Of a stretch of 64,000 nucleotides of DNA, positions 32,761 through 42,361 are shown in pieces; the first letter of the stretch is position 1, and the number at the start of each line of letters is the position of its first letter. Source of the stretch: Azospirillum oryzae (GTDB lineage Bacteria; Pseudomonadota; Alphaproteobacteria; Azospirillales; Azospirillaceae). The DNA is taken from contig NZ_VTTM01000002.1 of NCBI RefSeq assembly GCF_008364795.1, positions 650,590 to 714,589 of the forward strand, written 5' to 3'. A program made the translations under genes and the position numbers. The notes beneath the pieces were generated by a model that saw only the letters and a program-made list of their open reading frames with translations, was not told the DNA's origin and ran no database searches.

Positions 32761-33635
32761 GTCGGATTCGTGACCGTCTGGTTGACCGCCTTCGGCCCAC
32801 GCCGGACGATCACCGCGACTCCGCCGATGGTCAGCAAACCGCCGATGGCGAGGTTGATCGTCAGCGGATCACCCATCAGCAGTGCACCGCTGGCGACGCC
32901 GAAGACCGGTACAGTCAGCAGGTAGGGCATGGTCTGGTTGACGGAATAGCGCCCCAGCAGTGGATACCACAGCCCATAGGCGATGATGGTGACCGCGACG
33001 GCCATGTAGACGATCGATGCCCAGCCGACCCAGGTGGAGTTAGCGAGCGCCTCCATCTGTCCATGCTCCAGCAGCAGCGACAGGCCCAGCAGCTGCGGCA
33101 TGGCGAACAGCGCCATCCAGCCGTTGACGGCGAAGCCGTTCACCGACCCGATCAGCTTCATCTGCACGCTCGCCACCGCGAAGGCGAAGCTTGCCGCCAG
33201 GATCAGCAGCAGCGAATAGAGCGATTCGCCCAGCCGCGGCTCGCCGGCGATCACGGCCACGCCGGCGAATGCGGCGGCCATGCCGATACCCCGGCGCCAG
33301 CCCAGCTTGTCCTTGAACACCAGCGCGGCCAGCAGGGAGGAGAAGGGCACCTGCGCCTGCGCCGCCAGCGACGCGGTGGCGGCGTCGATCCCCTGCAGCC
33401 CGGTGAACATCATCGGGAAATGGATGCTGCCGAGCGTCACCGACAACAGTGCGATCTTCCACAGCTTGTCGCGCGGCACGCGGAAGAAGGGGATGATCAG
33501 CACCGCCACCAGGGCGAAGCGCAGGAACATCACGAACAGCGGCGGGAATTCGGCCAGCGCCCATTTCGCCACGACGAAGTTCAGCCCCCACAGCGCCATC
33601 ACCACCAGCGCCTGGAGGGTGTGGGCGAAACTCAT
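32757..33635 (-). CDS. EamA/DMT-superfamily transporter
   Basis: 292 residues from ATG 33635, coupled by ATGA overlaps to the ABC-F gene before it and the amidase after it. Ten membrane helices arranged as two EamA repeats, the first beginning ALVVMALWGLNFVVAKWAL and the second around SFAFAVASVQMKLIGSVNG. DMT permeases of this type export amino acids or metabolites. Substrate cannot be read from sequence. The tight coupling with an amidase suggests, but does not prove, a wall-related or general-stress operon. Confidence 0.85.
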   Translation of the reverse strand: MSFAHTLQALVVMALWGLNFVVAKWALAEFPPLFVMFLRFALVAVLIIPFFRVPRDKLWKIALLSVTLGSIHFPMMFTGLQGIDAATASLAAQAQVPFSSLLAALVFKDKLGWRRGIGMAAAFAGVAVIAGEPRLGESLYSLLLILAASFAFAVASVQMKLIGSVNGFAVNGWMALFAMPQLLGLSLLLEHGQMEALANSTWVGWASIVYMAVAVTIIAYGLWYPLLGRYSVNQTMPYLLTVPVFGVASGALLMGDPLTINLAIGGLLTIGGVAVIVRRGPKAVNQTVTNPT

Positions 33636-35461
33636 GCCCTGCCGCCTTCCAGCTCTTCACGCATCGCTTCCAGCTCCAGCCAGCGCTCCTCCGCCGCGGC
33701 GAGCGCCGCCTGCCGGGCGTGCAGCTGCTCGCTGGTCTTCTGGAACTTGGCGGGATCGCGGGTGAACAGGTCGGGGTCGGCCAGCGCCTTTTCCAGCTTG
33801 GCGATCTCGGTGCCCAGCCCGTCCATGCGGGCCGGAAGCTCGTCCAATTCGCGCTGATCCTTGTAACTCAGCTTGCCGCGCGGCTTGGCTGCTGCGGCCG
33901 GCGCGGCGGCGGCCGGCTTCTGTTTTGCGGCAGCGGCGGGCGCCGCCTTGGCCGGGCGCTGCACCAGATAGTCGGAATAGCCGCCGGCATATTCGGTGGC
34001 GGTGCCGTCGCCCTCCAGCGCGATGGTGGCGGTCACCAGCCGGTCGAGGAAGTCGCGGTCGTGGCTGACCAGCAGCAGCGTGCCCTGATAGTCGCCCAGC
34101 ACGTCCTCCAGCAGGTCCAGCGTGTCCATGTCGAGGTCGTTGGTCGGCTCGTCGAGGATCATCATGTTGCTGGGCTTGGCGAACAGCCGGGCCAGCAGCA
34201 GCCGGTTGCGCTCGCCGCCCGACAGCGCCTTCACCGGGCTGTCCAGCTGCCGGGTGTCGAACAGGAAGTCCTTGATATAGCCGGCGACATGGCGCGACAC
34301 GCCGTTGACCATCACCGCGTCGCCGCCGAAGGGGCACAGCACCTTGCGGATGGTGTCCTCCGGGTCCAGCCCCTCGCGCCGCTGATCGAAATAGGCGGTG
34401 TCGAGGCTGGTGCCCAGCTTCACCGCGCCCTCGTCGGGCTCGAGCTGGCCGGTCAGCATCTTCAGCAGGGTGGATTTGCCGGCGCCGTTCGGCCCGATCA
34501 GACCCACCCGGTCGCCGCGCAGGATGCGGGTGGAGAAGTTCTTGACGATGGTCTTGCGGCCGTCGGGCGTGTCGAAGCCCTTGGAGATGCCGGTCGCCTC
34601 GATCACCAGCCGGCCGCCGCGCTCGGCCTCGGCAATGGCGAGCTTCGCCTGCTGGCCGCCCTTGATCTGCTCGGCGCGCCCGGCGCGCAGGTCCAGCAGG
34701 TTGCGGACGCGCCCCATGTTGCGGGTGCGCCGGGCGGAGATGCCCTCGCGCAGCCACTTCATCTCGCTTTCGATCTTGCGGTCCAGCTTGTGGGCCGCGG
34801 CCTCCTCCGCCTCGAACACCTCGGCCTGCCAGGTTTCGAAATCGGCAAAGCCGCGGTCGGTGGCGCGCACCGTGCCGCGGTCGAGCCACAGCGTGCGCTT
34901 GGCCAGCCGGTTCAGGAAGGCACGGTCGTGGCTGATCAGCAGCAGTCCACCGCGGAAGGACAGCAACTCCTCCTCCAGCCACTCGATGGTGGGGAGGTCG
35001 AGGTGGTTGGTCGGCTCGTCCAGCAGCATGACGTCGGGATTGCCAACCAGCGTGCGGGCCAGCGCCGTCCGGCGCGATTCGCCGCCCGACAGGGTGCGGG
35101 GGTCGCGATTGCCGTCCACCTGCAAGCGGTCGAGCACCGCATCGACGCGGTGCGCCTCGTCCTGCTCGTCGGCGGGCAGGCCCTGCACGACATAGTCGTG
35201 GACCGTGGCGCAGCCGGTGAAGTCCGGCTCCTGCGGCAGATAGGCGAGGCGGGCGCCCGGCTGCACGAAGACGGTGCCGGCGTCGGGGTGGATCATCCCG
35301 GCCAGCACCTTCATCAGTGTCGACTTGCCCGACCCGTTGCGCCCGACCAGACAGGCGCGGTCACCGCGGCCGATGGACAGGTCGATGCCGTCGAACAGCG
35401 GACGGCCGCCGAAGGTGACGGTGACGCCCTGGAGCGCCGTGATGGGTGCGGGAGGAGCCAT
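33632..35461 (-). CDS. uup: ABC-F family ATPase, Uup type
   Basis: Two ABC ATPase domains on one chain without membrane segments. First: P-loop GRNGSGKST, LSGGESRR, LLDEPTNHLD; second: GPNGAGKST, LSGGERNR, ILDEPTNDLD. An ABC-F linker with KLDRKIESEMKWLR lies between them, and a C-terminal Ala/Lys linker plus coiled coil (residues about 540-609) is the Uup hallmark. ABC-F proteins act on ribosomes; Uup has roles in translation and DNA-branch stability. I chose ATG 35461 (609 residues) on family alignment; ATG 35515, with GGAGG 3 bases upstream, would add 18 residues. First gene of the coupled trio with EamA and the amidase. Confidence 0.92.
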   Translation of the reverse strand: MAPPAPITALQGVTVTFGGRPLFDGIDLSIGRGDRACLVGRNGSGKSTLMKVLAGMIHPDAGTVFVQPGARLAYLPQEPDFTGCATVHDYVVQGLPADEQDEAHRVDAVLDRLQVDGNRDPRTLSGGESRRTALARTLVGNPDVMLLDEPTNHLDLPTIEWLEEELLSFRGGLLLISHDRAFLNRLAKRTLWLDRGTVRATDRGFADFETWQAEVFEAEEAAAHKLDRKIESEMKWLREGISARRTRNMGRVRNLLDLRAGRAEQIKGGQQAKLAIAEAERGGRLVIEATGISKGFDTPDGRKTIVKNFSTRILRGDRVGLIGPNGAGKSTLLKMLTGQLEPDEGAVKLGTSLDTAYFDQRREGLDPEDTIRKVLCPFGGDAVMVNGVSRHVAGYIKDFLFDTRQLDSPVKALSGGERNRLLLARLFAKPSNMMILDEPTNDLDMDTLDLLEDVLGDYQGTLLLVSHDRDFLDRLVTATIALEGDGTATEYAGGYSDYLVQRPAKAAPAAAAKQKPAAAAPAAAAKPRGKLSYKDQRELDELPARMDGLGTEIAKLEKALADPDLFTRDPAKFQKTSEQLHARQAALAAAEERWLELEAMREELEGGRA

Positions 35462-35578
35462 GGACCGTTCGTACGCCGGAAAATCGAGGGGAGGGGATGG
35501 GTTATAGCGTGCCATCCCCCTCCGCCGCGACCCGGAAAAACGGTTGGGCGGGTTGCGTCCCCCGCGATTGCCGGCCGG

Positions 35579-36709
35579 TTACGCGGTTCCGGTCGGCGTC
35601 GGCACCTGCTGTTCCTGCATCTTGAAGCCGAAATAGGTGCCGTTGCTGATGCCGGTCAGCGCCAGCAGGTTGGCCGACAGCTCCGGCATGCCCAGCGTGC
35701 GGGTGACCTCGTAGAGGAAGGTGATGCCCAGCACGCCGGTCCAGGCCAGCAGTTGCAGGCGGTGGATGTTGTAGCCGGCGGCGTCGCTCAGCAGATCGGG
35801 CAGCAATCCTTGGGACGGTGGATAGACCTCGGCCAGGCTGGCGGCCATCGCCGTCTGGTCGGGCGGGGTGGCCGCGGCGGCGGCGAGGTAGGCGGCGGCA
35901 TGCTGGTGGCGCCGGGTGTCGTCGTCGCTCGGCCGGCGGTCCTGGAAGGCGGCCAGGACGGAGGTGCCGCCGACGATCCCCATCAGCGCCATGGTGCCGG
36001 TGGTGATGGTGTCCATCGACCCGGTGATGGTCAGGATGGCGACGTAGGAGGCGGTGACGATCCCGCTCCACCACAAGAGCTGGAAGCGGGCGAGGCTGTA
36101 GGGCGCCCGGTAGTTGGCCGGCATCGGCACGCCGGCGATCGGCGTGATGGCGTCGGTGCGGCCGAAGTGGCGGAAGAAAGCGAACAGGAACAGCGCCGCC
36201 ACCAGCGCGAACCAGATCGCGGCTAGCCTCAGGTCGCGGTCGCTGGCGCCCTGGATGGAAACCATCTTCGGTGCGGTCGTCATGCCGCCGGTGGCCGGGC
36301 CGAAGGCGACCGGCAGGGACTTGGCGCCGGCAAGGCTGAAGAAGCCGCTGAAGGCGGTCTGCCACGCCGCCCGCCGCTGGGCCGCGTCATCGCCGTTGCC
36401 GGCGATGGAGGTGGAAGCGGTACCCACCAGTTCGCCCTTGGCCGAGCAGCCGAAGCTGGCGCGGGCGCCGGGAATGGTCTGGCCGTTGGCGACCAGCACC
36501 AGGGCCTGCGCGTTCAGCGTCGCGGCCTGCGTGGCGCAGTCGGTGCCGGCCGGCGGCACCCCCAGGTTCAGTGTCAGCGGCTGTCCCAGCACCACTGTCG
36601 TGTCGGCGGCTGCCATCGGCATCTGCGCCTGCGCGGCGCCGCCAGCCGCAATCGTCGTTCCCAAAACCGCGGCGAAGATCGTCCGGATGATCGTGCGTCG
36701 CATCGTCAT
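35579..36709 (-). CDS. uncharacterised membrane protein with signal peptide and repeated two-helix unit
   Basis: 376 residues from ATG 36709 (GGGGA 6 bases upstream). I do not recognise a named family. A signal peptide (RRTIIRTIFAAVLGTTIAAG) precedes a periplasmic region of about 120 residues with two Cys. A membrane helix follows near 163-180. Two similar units each hold a helix pair: RFQLLWWSGI... MALMGIVGGTSVLAAF and RLQLLAWTGV... LALTGISNGTYFGFK. The ALxGIxxGT motif recurs in bacterial membrane proteins of unknown function. It stands alone, with no operon partner in tight spacing. Confidence 0.7.
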   Translation of the reverse strand: MTMRRTIIRTIFAAVLGTTIAAGGAAQAQMPMAAADTTVVLGQPLTLNLGVPPAGTDCATQAATLNAQALVLVANGQTIPGARASFGCSAKGELVGTASTSIAGNGDDAAQRRAAWQTAFSGFFSLAGAKSLPVAFGPATGGMTTAPKMVSIQGASDRDLRLAAIWFALVAALFLFAFFRHFGRTDAITPIAGVPMPANYRAPYSLARFQLLWWSGIVTASYVAILTITGSMDTITTGTMALMGIVGGTSVLAAFQDRRPSDDDTRRHQHAAAYLAAAAATPPDQTAMAASLAEVYPPSQGLLPDLLSDAAGYNIHRLQLLAWTGVLGITFLYEVTRTLGMPELSANLLALTGISNGTYFGFKMQEQQVPTPTGTA

Positions 36710-36833
36710 GTCGTCCCCAAAGCGTGCGGGCAACCGATCGCCCGCCCCGCTGAGGACGATATGTCAGGAAACGGGATAAAGCCTATGGCAAAGCAATTTC
36801 AAATTATCAAAAGCTGTGACGAGGCGCGACAAG

Positions 36834-37616
36834 TCACGACAGCGCAGCGGCTCCCTCCCGTTGGCGGCGAATACGGTCGTAGGCTGCATTGATCAGCGCG
36901 AGCTTGTGGGTGGCGAGGTCGATGAATTCCTGCGGCATGCCCTGGGCGATCAGCCGATCCGGGTGGTGTTCGCGCACCAGCGCCCGGTGAGCGGTCTTCA
37001 CCGCATCGTCATCGGCGTGACGCGACACGCCCAGCACCGCGTATGGGTCCGATTCGGCCGGGCCGCCGGCCAGATGGTGGCCGGCGACGATGCGGCGGAA
37101 GTCGGCGTCGTCGAAGCCGAAGATCGTGGCGACGGTATGCAGATACTCCACCTCCGTCTCGTGCAGCTCGTCGTCGGCTTCGGCGATCATCAGCAGGCTG
37201 TCGAGCAGTTCCTCCAGCACCGCGTGCTTGTCCTCGAACAGCTTGGCGATCTGGCGGGCATACTCATCGAACCCGCGGGTGTCGCGGCGGGCAAGGTCGA
37301 AGACGCGACCGACATTGTCCAGTTCCTCCGGCGGGACGCGGAACAGCCGCTTGAAGGTGTCGACCTCCACCCGCTTCACCACGCCGTCGGCCCGCGCCAT
37401 CTTGGCGGCCAGCGCGATCACGCCGATGGTGAAGGCGACGGTCTGCTTGGCCGCTTCGGCATCGGCGTCGCTCATGCCCCGGCGCGGCTGGTCGTCGGGG
37501 CCGCAGGGCGACCACAGGTCGACCGCATGCCCGGCCAGACCGCCCAGCAGGGCGCCGATCGGCCCGCCGGTGAACAGGCCGGCCGCGCCGCCCAGGATCT
37601 TGCCCCATATGCTCAT
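36834..37616 (-). CDS. TerB/DjlA-like protein with C-terminal J domain
   Basis: 260 residues from ATG 37616. A glycine-rich hydrophobic N terminus (ILGGAAGLFTGGPIGALLGGLAGHAVD) resembles the DjlA membrane anchor. The central TerB-like helical domain (about 55-170) is followed by a J domain with the HPD motif in REHHPDRL (about 220). DjlA-type proteins are membrane co-chaperones of DnaK linked to envelope stress. The gene is monocistronic and divergent from the acetyltransferase, sharing an intergenic region with two perfect palindromes. Confidence 0.88.
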   Translation of the reverse strand: MSIWGKILGGAAGLFTGGPIGALLGGLAGHAVDLWSPCGPDDQPRRGMSDADAEAAKQTVAFTIGVIALAAKMARADGVVKRVEVDTFKRLFRVPPEELDNVGRVFDLARRDTRGFDEYARQIAKLFEDKHAVLEELLDSLLMIAEADDELHETEVEYLHTVATIFGFDDADFRRIVAGHHLAGGPAESDPYAVLGVSRHADDDAVKTAHRALVREHHPDRLIAQGMPQEFIDLATHKLALINAAYDRIRRQREGAAALS

Positions 37617-37713
37617 ACTACGCCCTTATGTCCGCAGGCTCCCCAACCAGGGGCAGCATAGCGGCCGAGCGAGGGCGGGCCAACTGTGGCGTACCGGCAA
37701 CAGGCCAGCATTG

Positions 37714-37779
37714 TTCGCATTGCGAAGTTCTAATAAACGCTTGCGATTCCCGTCGCCCACGCCATGTTGCAATGCAACA
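37714..37779. promoter_or_regulatory. two perfect odd palindromes in a divergent intergenic region
   Basis: TTCGCATTGCGAA (37714-37726) and TGTTGCAATGCAACA (37765-37779) share the core GCA-N-TGC and have centres 52 bases apart, about five helical turns. They lie between the divergent TerB/DnaJ gene and the GNAT gene. Candidate binding sites for one dimeric regulator; identity unknown. Confidence 0.45.
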
Positions 37780-37901
37780 AAGAGTGCCGGTGAGAGCGCC
37801 GGCCACGACAATGACGGTGCCCGCCGGTGGCGGCGCCGGAGCCTGGGGAAAAACGTTCTGCGCGAATGCGTTTTCGGATTTCGAGAACCGTGAGCAGAGC
37901 C

Positions 37902-38483
37902 ATGCCTGTCATCCGCAAGATCCTGCCGACCGAACTGCCCCAGTACCGGGCGCATCTTCTCCGCCTCGACCGGGCGGACCGCTATGCCCGCTTCACCGGC
38001 ACCCTGTCGGACGAGGCGGTGGAGCGGCATTGCGCGGCCATCGACTGGGGCCGGACGGTCATTCTCGGCGCATTCGAGAACGGCGTGCTGCGCGGCGCGG
38101 TGGAACTCTGCGGCGACCGTATCCTCTGGCCGCAACAGGCGGAGTTCGGCATCAGCGTCGAATCGACCCTGCAGGGCAAGGGGGTCGGCAGCACGCTGGT
38201 CCGCCGCATCCTGACCGTCGCCCGCAACCGCGGCATCCGCCATGTCCACATGATGTGCCTGTCGGAGAATGTCCGCATGCGTGCGCTGGCCCGCCGTTTC
38301 GGCGGCTGGCTGGCGCTGGACAGCGGCGAGATCACCTCGCGCTTCGAGCTGCCGCCGCCCAACCAGTTCTCCCTCGCCCTGGAAGCGCTGGAGGATGGGA
38401 CCGGCGCCTTCAACAGCATCCTGTCCGGCAACGCCATTCTCGGCCGCCTGCCCACCCCGTCGCCGCAGCGGCTTGCCGCCTGA
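37902..38483 (+). CDS. GNAT-family N-acetyltransferase
   Basis: 193 residues from ATG 37902; upstream in-frame extension to 37827 lies in the palindrome-containing intergenic region and is unlikely coding. A single GNAT fold is visible, with FGISVESTLQGKGVGSTLVRRIL as the acetyl-CoA-binding QxxGxG/A segment (Q-G-K-G-V-G) and HVHMMCLSENVRMRALARRFGG as the final helix-strand. The acceptor cannot be inferred. The C-terminal 40 residues extend beyond the fold and are low in recognisable features. Stands alone. Confidence 0.85.
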   Translation: MPVIRKILPTELPQYRAHLLRLDRADRYARFTGTLSDEAVERHCAAIDWGRTVILGAFENGVLRGAVELCGDRILWPQQAEFGISVESTLQGKGVGSTLVRRILTVARNRGIRHVHMMCLSENVRMRALARRFGGWLALDSGEITSRFELPPPNQFSLALEALEDGTGAFNSILSGNAILGRLPTPSPQRLAA

Positions 38484-38642
38484 GCAGCGGGGCTCTTCAT
38501 CGGTGATCCTGTGTTCTTTCCGCCGCTTCCCAACCTCCTGATGGGGACGGGCCACTCAAGCGGTTGAAATTCGCTGCCGGATCGCGAAACTCCGGCCCAC
38601 GCGCGGTGCGGTTGCCGCGCATGGAATTCGGCGGGTGCGACG

Positions 38643-41600
38643 ATGGGTGAGACGGATAACGCGGCGGTGGCCGGAGGGACGGTGGCCGGAGCGGCGGAGA
38701 CCAGGCCGGCCCGGTGGCAGTTCTGGGTGGATCGCGGCGGCACCTTCACCGACATCGTCGGCCGCCGGCCCGACGGGTTGGTCGTGACGCACAAGCTGCT
38801 GTCGGAAAATCCGGAACGCTATGCCGACGCCGCCGTCCAGGGCATCCGCGACCTGCTGGGCCTGAAGCCGGGCCAGCCGATTCCGCCGGACACGGTGGAG
38901 GTGGTGAAGATGGGCACCACCGTCGCCACCAACGCCCTGCTGGAACGCAAGGGCGAGCCGACCGTCCTGCTCATCACCGAAGGGCTGGGCGACCAGCTGC
39001 GCATCGGCCATCAGGCCCGCCCGAAGATCTTCGCCCGCCACATCCATCTGCCCGACCAGCTCTATTCCCATGTGGTGGAGGTGCCGGAGCGGGTGATGGC
39101 CGACGGCCGGGTGCTGAAGCCGGTCGACCTGCACGCCGTCCGCCGCGGGCTGGAGGAGGCCTACCGCCAGGGCTTCCGCGCCGCCGCGATCGCGCTGATG
39201 CACGGCTACCGCTATCCGGAGCATGAACGGCAGGTCGCCTCGCTGGCCCGCGCGGTCGGCTTCACCCAGGTCTCCGTCAGCCATCTCGTCAGCCCGCTGA
39301 TGAAGCTGGTCGGCCGCGGCGACACCACGGTGGCCGACGCCTACCTCTCGCCGGTGCTGCGCCGCTATGTCGACCGGGTCGCCAACGACCTCAGCGTCGA
39401 CGGCACGCCGGTGCCGCTGATGTTCATGCAGTCCAACGGCGGCCTGACCGACGCCCGCCGCTTCCAGGGCAAGGACGCCATCCTGTCCGGTCCGGCCGGC
39501 GGCGTGGTGGGGGCTGTGCGCACCGCCGGGATGGCCGGCTTCGACCGGGTCATCGGCTTCGACATGGGCGGGACCTCCACCGACGTGTCGCACTATGCCG
39601 GCGAGTATGAGCGCGCCTTCGACGCGGTGGTGGCCGGCGTGCGGGTGCGGGCGCCGATGATGCACATCCACACGGTGGCGGCCGGCGGCGGCTCGCTCTG
39701 CGTCTTCGACGGCACCCGCTTCCGCGTCGGGCCGGACAGTGCCGGAGCCAATCCGGGTCCTGCCTGCTACCGCCGCGGCGGGCCGCTGACCGTCACCGAC
39801 TGCAACGTCATGGTCGGCAAGATCCAGCCGCGCTTCTTCCCGCATGTCTTCGGGCCCAACGGCGACCAGCCGCTGGATGCCGAGGTGGTGAAGGCCCGCT
39901 TCACCGAACTGGCCGCCACCGTCAACGCCAAGCTCGGCACGACGATGACCCCGCAGGAGGTCGCCGAAGGCTTCCTGCGCATCGCCGTCGACAACATGGC
40001 GAACGCCATCAAGAAGATTTCCGTCGAGCGCGGCTATGACGTCACCGGCTACACGCTGAACGGCTTCGGCGGGGCGGCGGGCCAGCATGTCTGCGCCGTC
40101 GCCGACGCGCTGGGCATGACGCGGGTCTTCCTGCACCCGCAGGCCGGCGTTCTGTCGGCCTACGGCATCGGGCTGGCCGACACCGTCGCCATCCGCGAGC
40201 GCGCGGTGGAAGGTCCGCTGAGCGATGCCGTGGTCGACCGGCTGACGATGCTGTTCACCGACCTGGAGACCGAAGGGCGGACGGAACTGACCCGCCAGGG
40301 CGTCGCCGCCGACCGGCAGGCGATCAACCGCCGCGTCCACCTGAAGGCCGCCGGTTCCGACACCACGCTGACCGTCGCCTTCGGCTCGAAGGTGGCGATG
40401 ACCAAGTCCTTCGAGGAGGCGCACCGCCGCCGCTATGGCTTCCTCACCCCCGGCACCGCGCTGGAGGTGGAGTCGGTGACCCTGGAGGCCGTCGGCCTGA
40501 CGGACGTTCTGGAGGATCCGGAGCTTCCCGCCAGCACCGCGGTGCTGCCGCGCCGGCTCGCCACCGTTGCCGTCCACAGCGCAGGCCAGCGCCGCGAGGC
40601 GCCGCTCTACGACCGCCGCCAGCTTCAGCCCGGCAACCGCGTCGTCGGCCCTGCGATCCTGGCCGAAGCCGTCTCCACCACCGTGGTCGAGCCGGGCTGG
40701 ATGGCGGAGGTCACCCGCAAGAACCATCTGGTGCTGACCCGGCTGGAGCCGGCGACCCAGCGTCAGGCCGCCGGCATCAAGGGCGGGGCGAAGGTCGATC
40801 CGGTGATGCTGGAGGTCTTCAACAACCTGTTCATGTCCATCGCCGAGCGGATGGGCGTGACGCTGGAGAAGACCGCCCGGTCGGTGAACATCAAGGAGCG
40901 GCTGGACTTCTCCTGCGCCCTGTTCGACCGCGAGGGCGGGCTGATCGCCAACGCCCCGCACATGCCGGTCCATCTGGGCTCGATGGGCGAGAGCGTGCGT
41001 GCCGTCATCGAACGGCGTGGCGGGAGCTTCACCGCGGGCGAGTGCTTTGCGCTGAACGATCCCTACCATGGCGGCACCCATCTGCCGGACATCACCGTCG
41101 TCTCCCCGGTTTTCGACGAGGCGGGCAAGGACCTGCTGTTCTTCGTCGCCTCGCGCGGCCATCACGCCGACGTCGGCGGCATCACCCCCGGCTCCATGCC
41201 GCCGGACAGCAAGACCATCGCCGACGAGGGCGTGCTGCTGGACTGTGTGCAACTGGTGGAGGACGGCCAGTTCCGCGAGGAGGCCATGCTGGAGCTTCTG
41301 CGCTCCGGCCCGCATCCGGCGCGCAACCCGGCGCAGAACATCGGTGACCTGAAGGCGCAGGTGGCGGCCAACGAGCAGGGCACCCGCGAACTGCACCGCG
41401 TCGTCCGCCTGCACGGCCTGTCCACCGTCATCGCCTATATGCGCCACGTTCAGGACAATGCCGAGGAGCAGGTCCGCCGCGCCATCGGCGTGCTGAGCGA
41501 CGGCGACTTCGCGGTGACGCTGGACAATGGCGCGGTCATCAAGCTGCGGGTGTCGATCGACCATGCCGCCCGCTCGGCGATCGTCGATTTCTCCGGGACG

Positions 41601-42326
41601 AGCACCCAGCTGACCAACAACTTCAACGCCCCCTCGGCGGTCTGCCGGGCGGCGGTGCTCTATGTCTTCCGCTGTCTGGTGGACGACGAGATCCCGATGA
41701 ACGAGGGCTGCCTGCGCCCCATCGAGATCGTCATCCCGCCCGGCTCCATGCTGTCGCCCAACCCGCCCGCCGCCGTGGTGGCCGGCAACGTGGAGACCAG
41801 CCAGTGCATCGTCGACGCGCTGTTCGGCGCGCTGGGGGTGATGGCATCGGCTCAGGGGACGATGAACAACACCACCTTCGGCAACGAGTGGCACCAGTAT
41901 TACGAGACGGTCTGCGGTGGCTCCGGCGCCGGCAACGGCTTCGACGGCACCGACGCAGTGCAGACCCACATGACCAACTCGCGCCTGACCGATCCGGAGG
42001 TGCTGGAATGGCGCTTCCCGGTGCTGGTGGAGAGCTTCCGTATCCGCCGCGGTTCCGGCGGGGCAGGGCGCTGGCGCGGCGGCGACGGCGTGATCCGCCG
42101 CCTGCGCTTCCTGGAGCCGATGACGGCGGCCATCCTCGCCAACCATCGCAAGATTGCCCCGTTCGGCCTGAAGGGCGGTGCCGATGGTGCCGTCGGCCGG
42201 ACCTGGGTCCAGCGCACCGACGGCAGCGTTCAGGAGCTTGCCTCCCAGGACAGCACCGCCATGCGTCCGGGCGACGCCCTGGTGGTGGAGACGCCGGGCG
42301 GCGGCGGCTTCGGGGCGGTGGGTTAA
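38643..42326 (+). CDS. fused hydantoinase A/B family protein, 5-oxoprolinase type
   Basis: 1227 residues from ATG 38643, one chain carrying both subunits. HyuA part (about 25-700): [12 protein letters not shown] at 30-41, [13 protein letters not shown], and the ATPase stretch [12 protein letters not shown]. HyuB part (about 715-1225): [48 protein letters not shown], and GGGSGAGNG near the end. Fused enzymes such as eukaryotic 5-oxoprolinase (about 1290 residues) open 5-oxoproline to glutamate with ATP; other members act on hydantoins. The gene is single, facing an AcoR-like regulator, which may control it (inference). Confidence 0.92.
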   Translation: MGETDNAAVAGGTVAGAAETRPARWQFWVDRGGTFTDIVGRRPDGLVVTHKLLSENPERYADAAVQGIRDLLGLKPGQPIPPDTVEVVKMGTTVATNALLERKGEPTVLLITEGLGDQLRIGHQARPKIFARHIHLPDQLYSHVVEVPERVMADGRVLKPVDLHAVRRGLEEAYRQGFRAAAIALMHGYRYPEHERQVASLARAVGFTQVSVSHLVSPLMKLVGRGDTTVADAYLSPVLRRYVDRVANDLSVDGTPVPLMFMQSNGGLTDARRFQGKDAILSGPAGGVVGAVRTAGMAGFDRVIGFDMGGTSTDVSHYAGEYERAFDAVVAGVRVRAPMMHIHTVAAGGGSLCVFDGTRFRVGPDSAGANPGPACYRRGGPLTVTDCNVMVGKIQPRFFPHVFGPNGDQPLDAEVVKARFTELAATVNAKLGTTMTPQEVAEGFLRIAVDNMANAIKKISVERGYDVTGYTLNGFGGAAGQHVCAVADALGMTRVFLHPQAGVLSAYGIGLADTVAIRERAVEGPLSDAVVDRLTMLFTDLETEGRTELTRQGVAADRQAINRRVHLKAAGSDTTLTVAFGSKVAMTKSFEEAHRRRYGFLTPGTALEVESVTLEAVGLTDVLEDPELPASTAVLPRRLATVAVHSAGQRREAPLYDRRQLQPGNRVVGPAILAEAVSTTVVEPGWMAEVTRKNHLVLTRLEPATQRQAAGIKGGAKVDPVMLEVFNNLFMSIAERMGVTLEKTARSVNIKERLDFSCALFDREGGLIANAPHMPVHLGSMGESVRAVIERRGGSFTAGECFALNDPYHGGTHLPDITVVSPVFDEAGKDLLFFVASRGHHADVGGITPGSMPPDSKTIADEGVLLDCVQLVEDGQFREEAMLELLRSGPHPARNPAQNIGDLKAQVAANEQGTRELHRVVRLHGLSTVIAYMRHVQDNAEEQVRRAIGVLSDGDFAVTLDNGAVIKLRVSIDHAARSAIVDFSGTSTQLTNNFNAPSAVCRAAVLYVFRCLVDDEIPMNEGCLRPIEIVIPPGSMLSPNPPAAVVAGNVETSQCIVDALFGALGVMASAQGTMNNTTFGNEWHQYYETVCGGSGAGNGFDGTDAVQTHMTNSRLTDPEVLEWRFPVLVESFRIRRGSGGAGRWRGGDGVIRRLRFLEPMTAAILANHRKIAPFGLKGGADGAVGRTWVQRTDGSVQELASQDSTAMRPGDALVVETPGGGGFGAVG

Positions 42327-42336
42327 GGGGGCTTTT

Positions 42337-42360
42337 CGGCGGGGTGGTTCCACCCCGCCG
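42337..42360. terminator. perfect hairpin between convergent genes
   Basis: 11-bp perfect stem (42337-42347 with 42350-42360) separating the oxoprolinase gene and the AcoR-like gene. The T-rich bases precede it on the plus strand, so neither strand has a canonical U-tail; probably still a bidirectional transcript end. Confidence 0.55.
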
Positions 42361-42361
42361 C

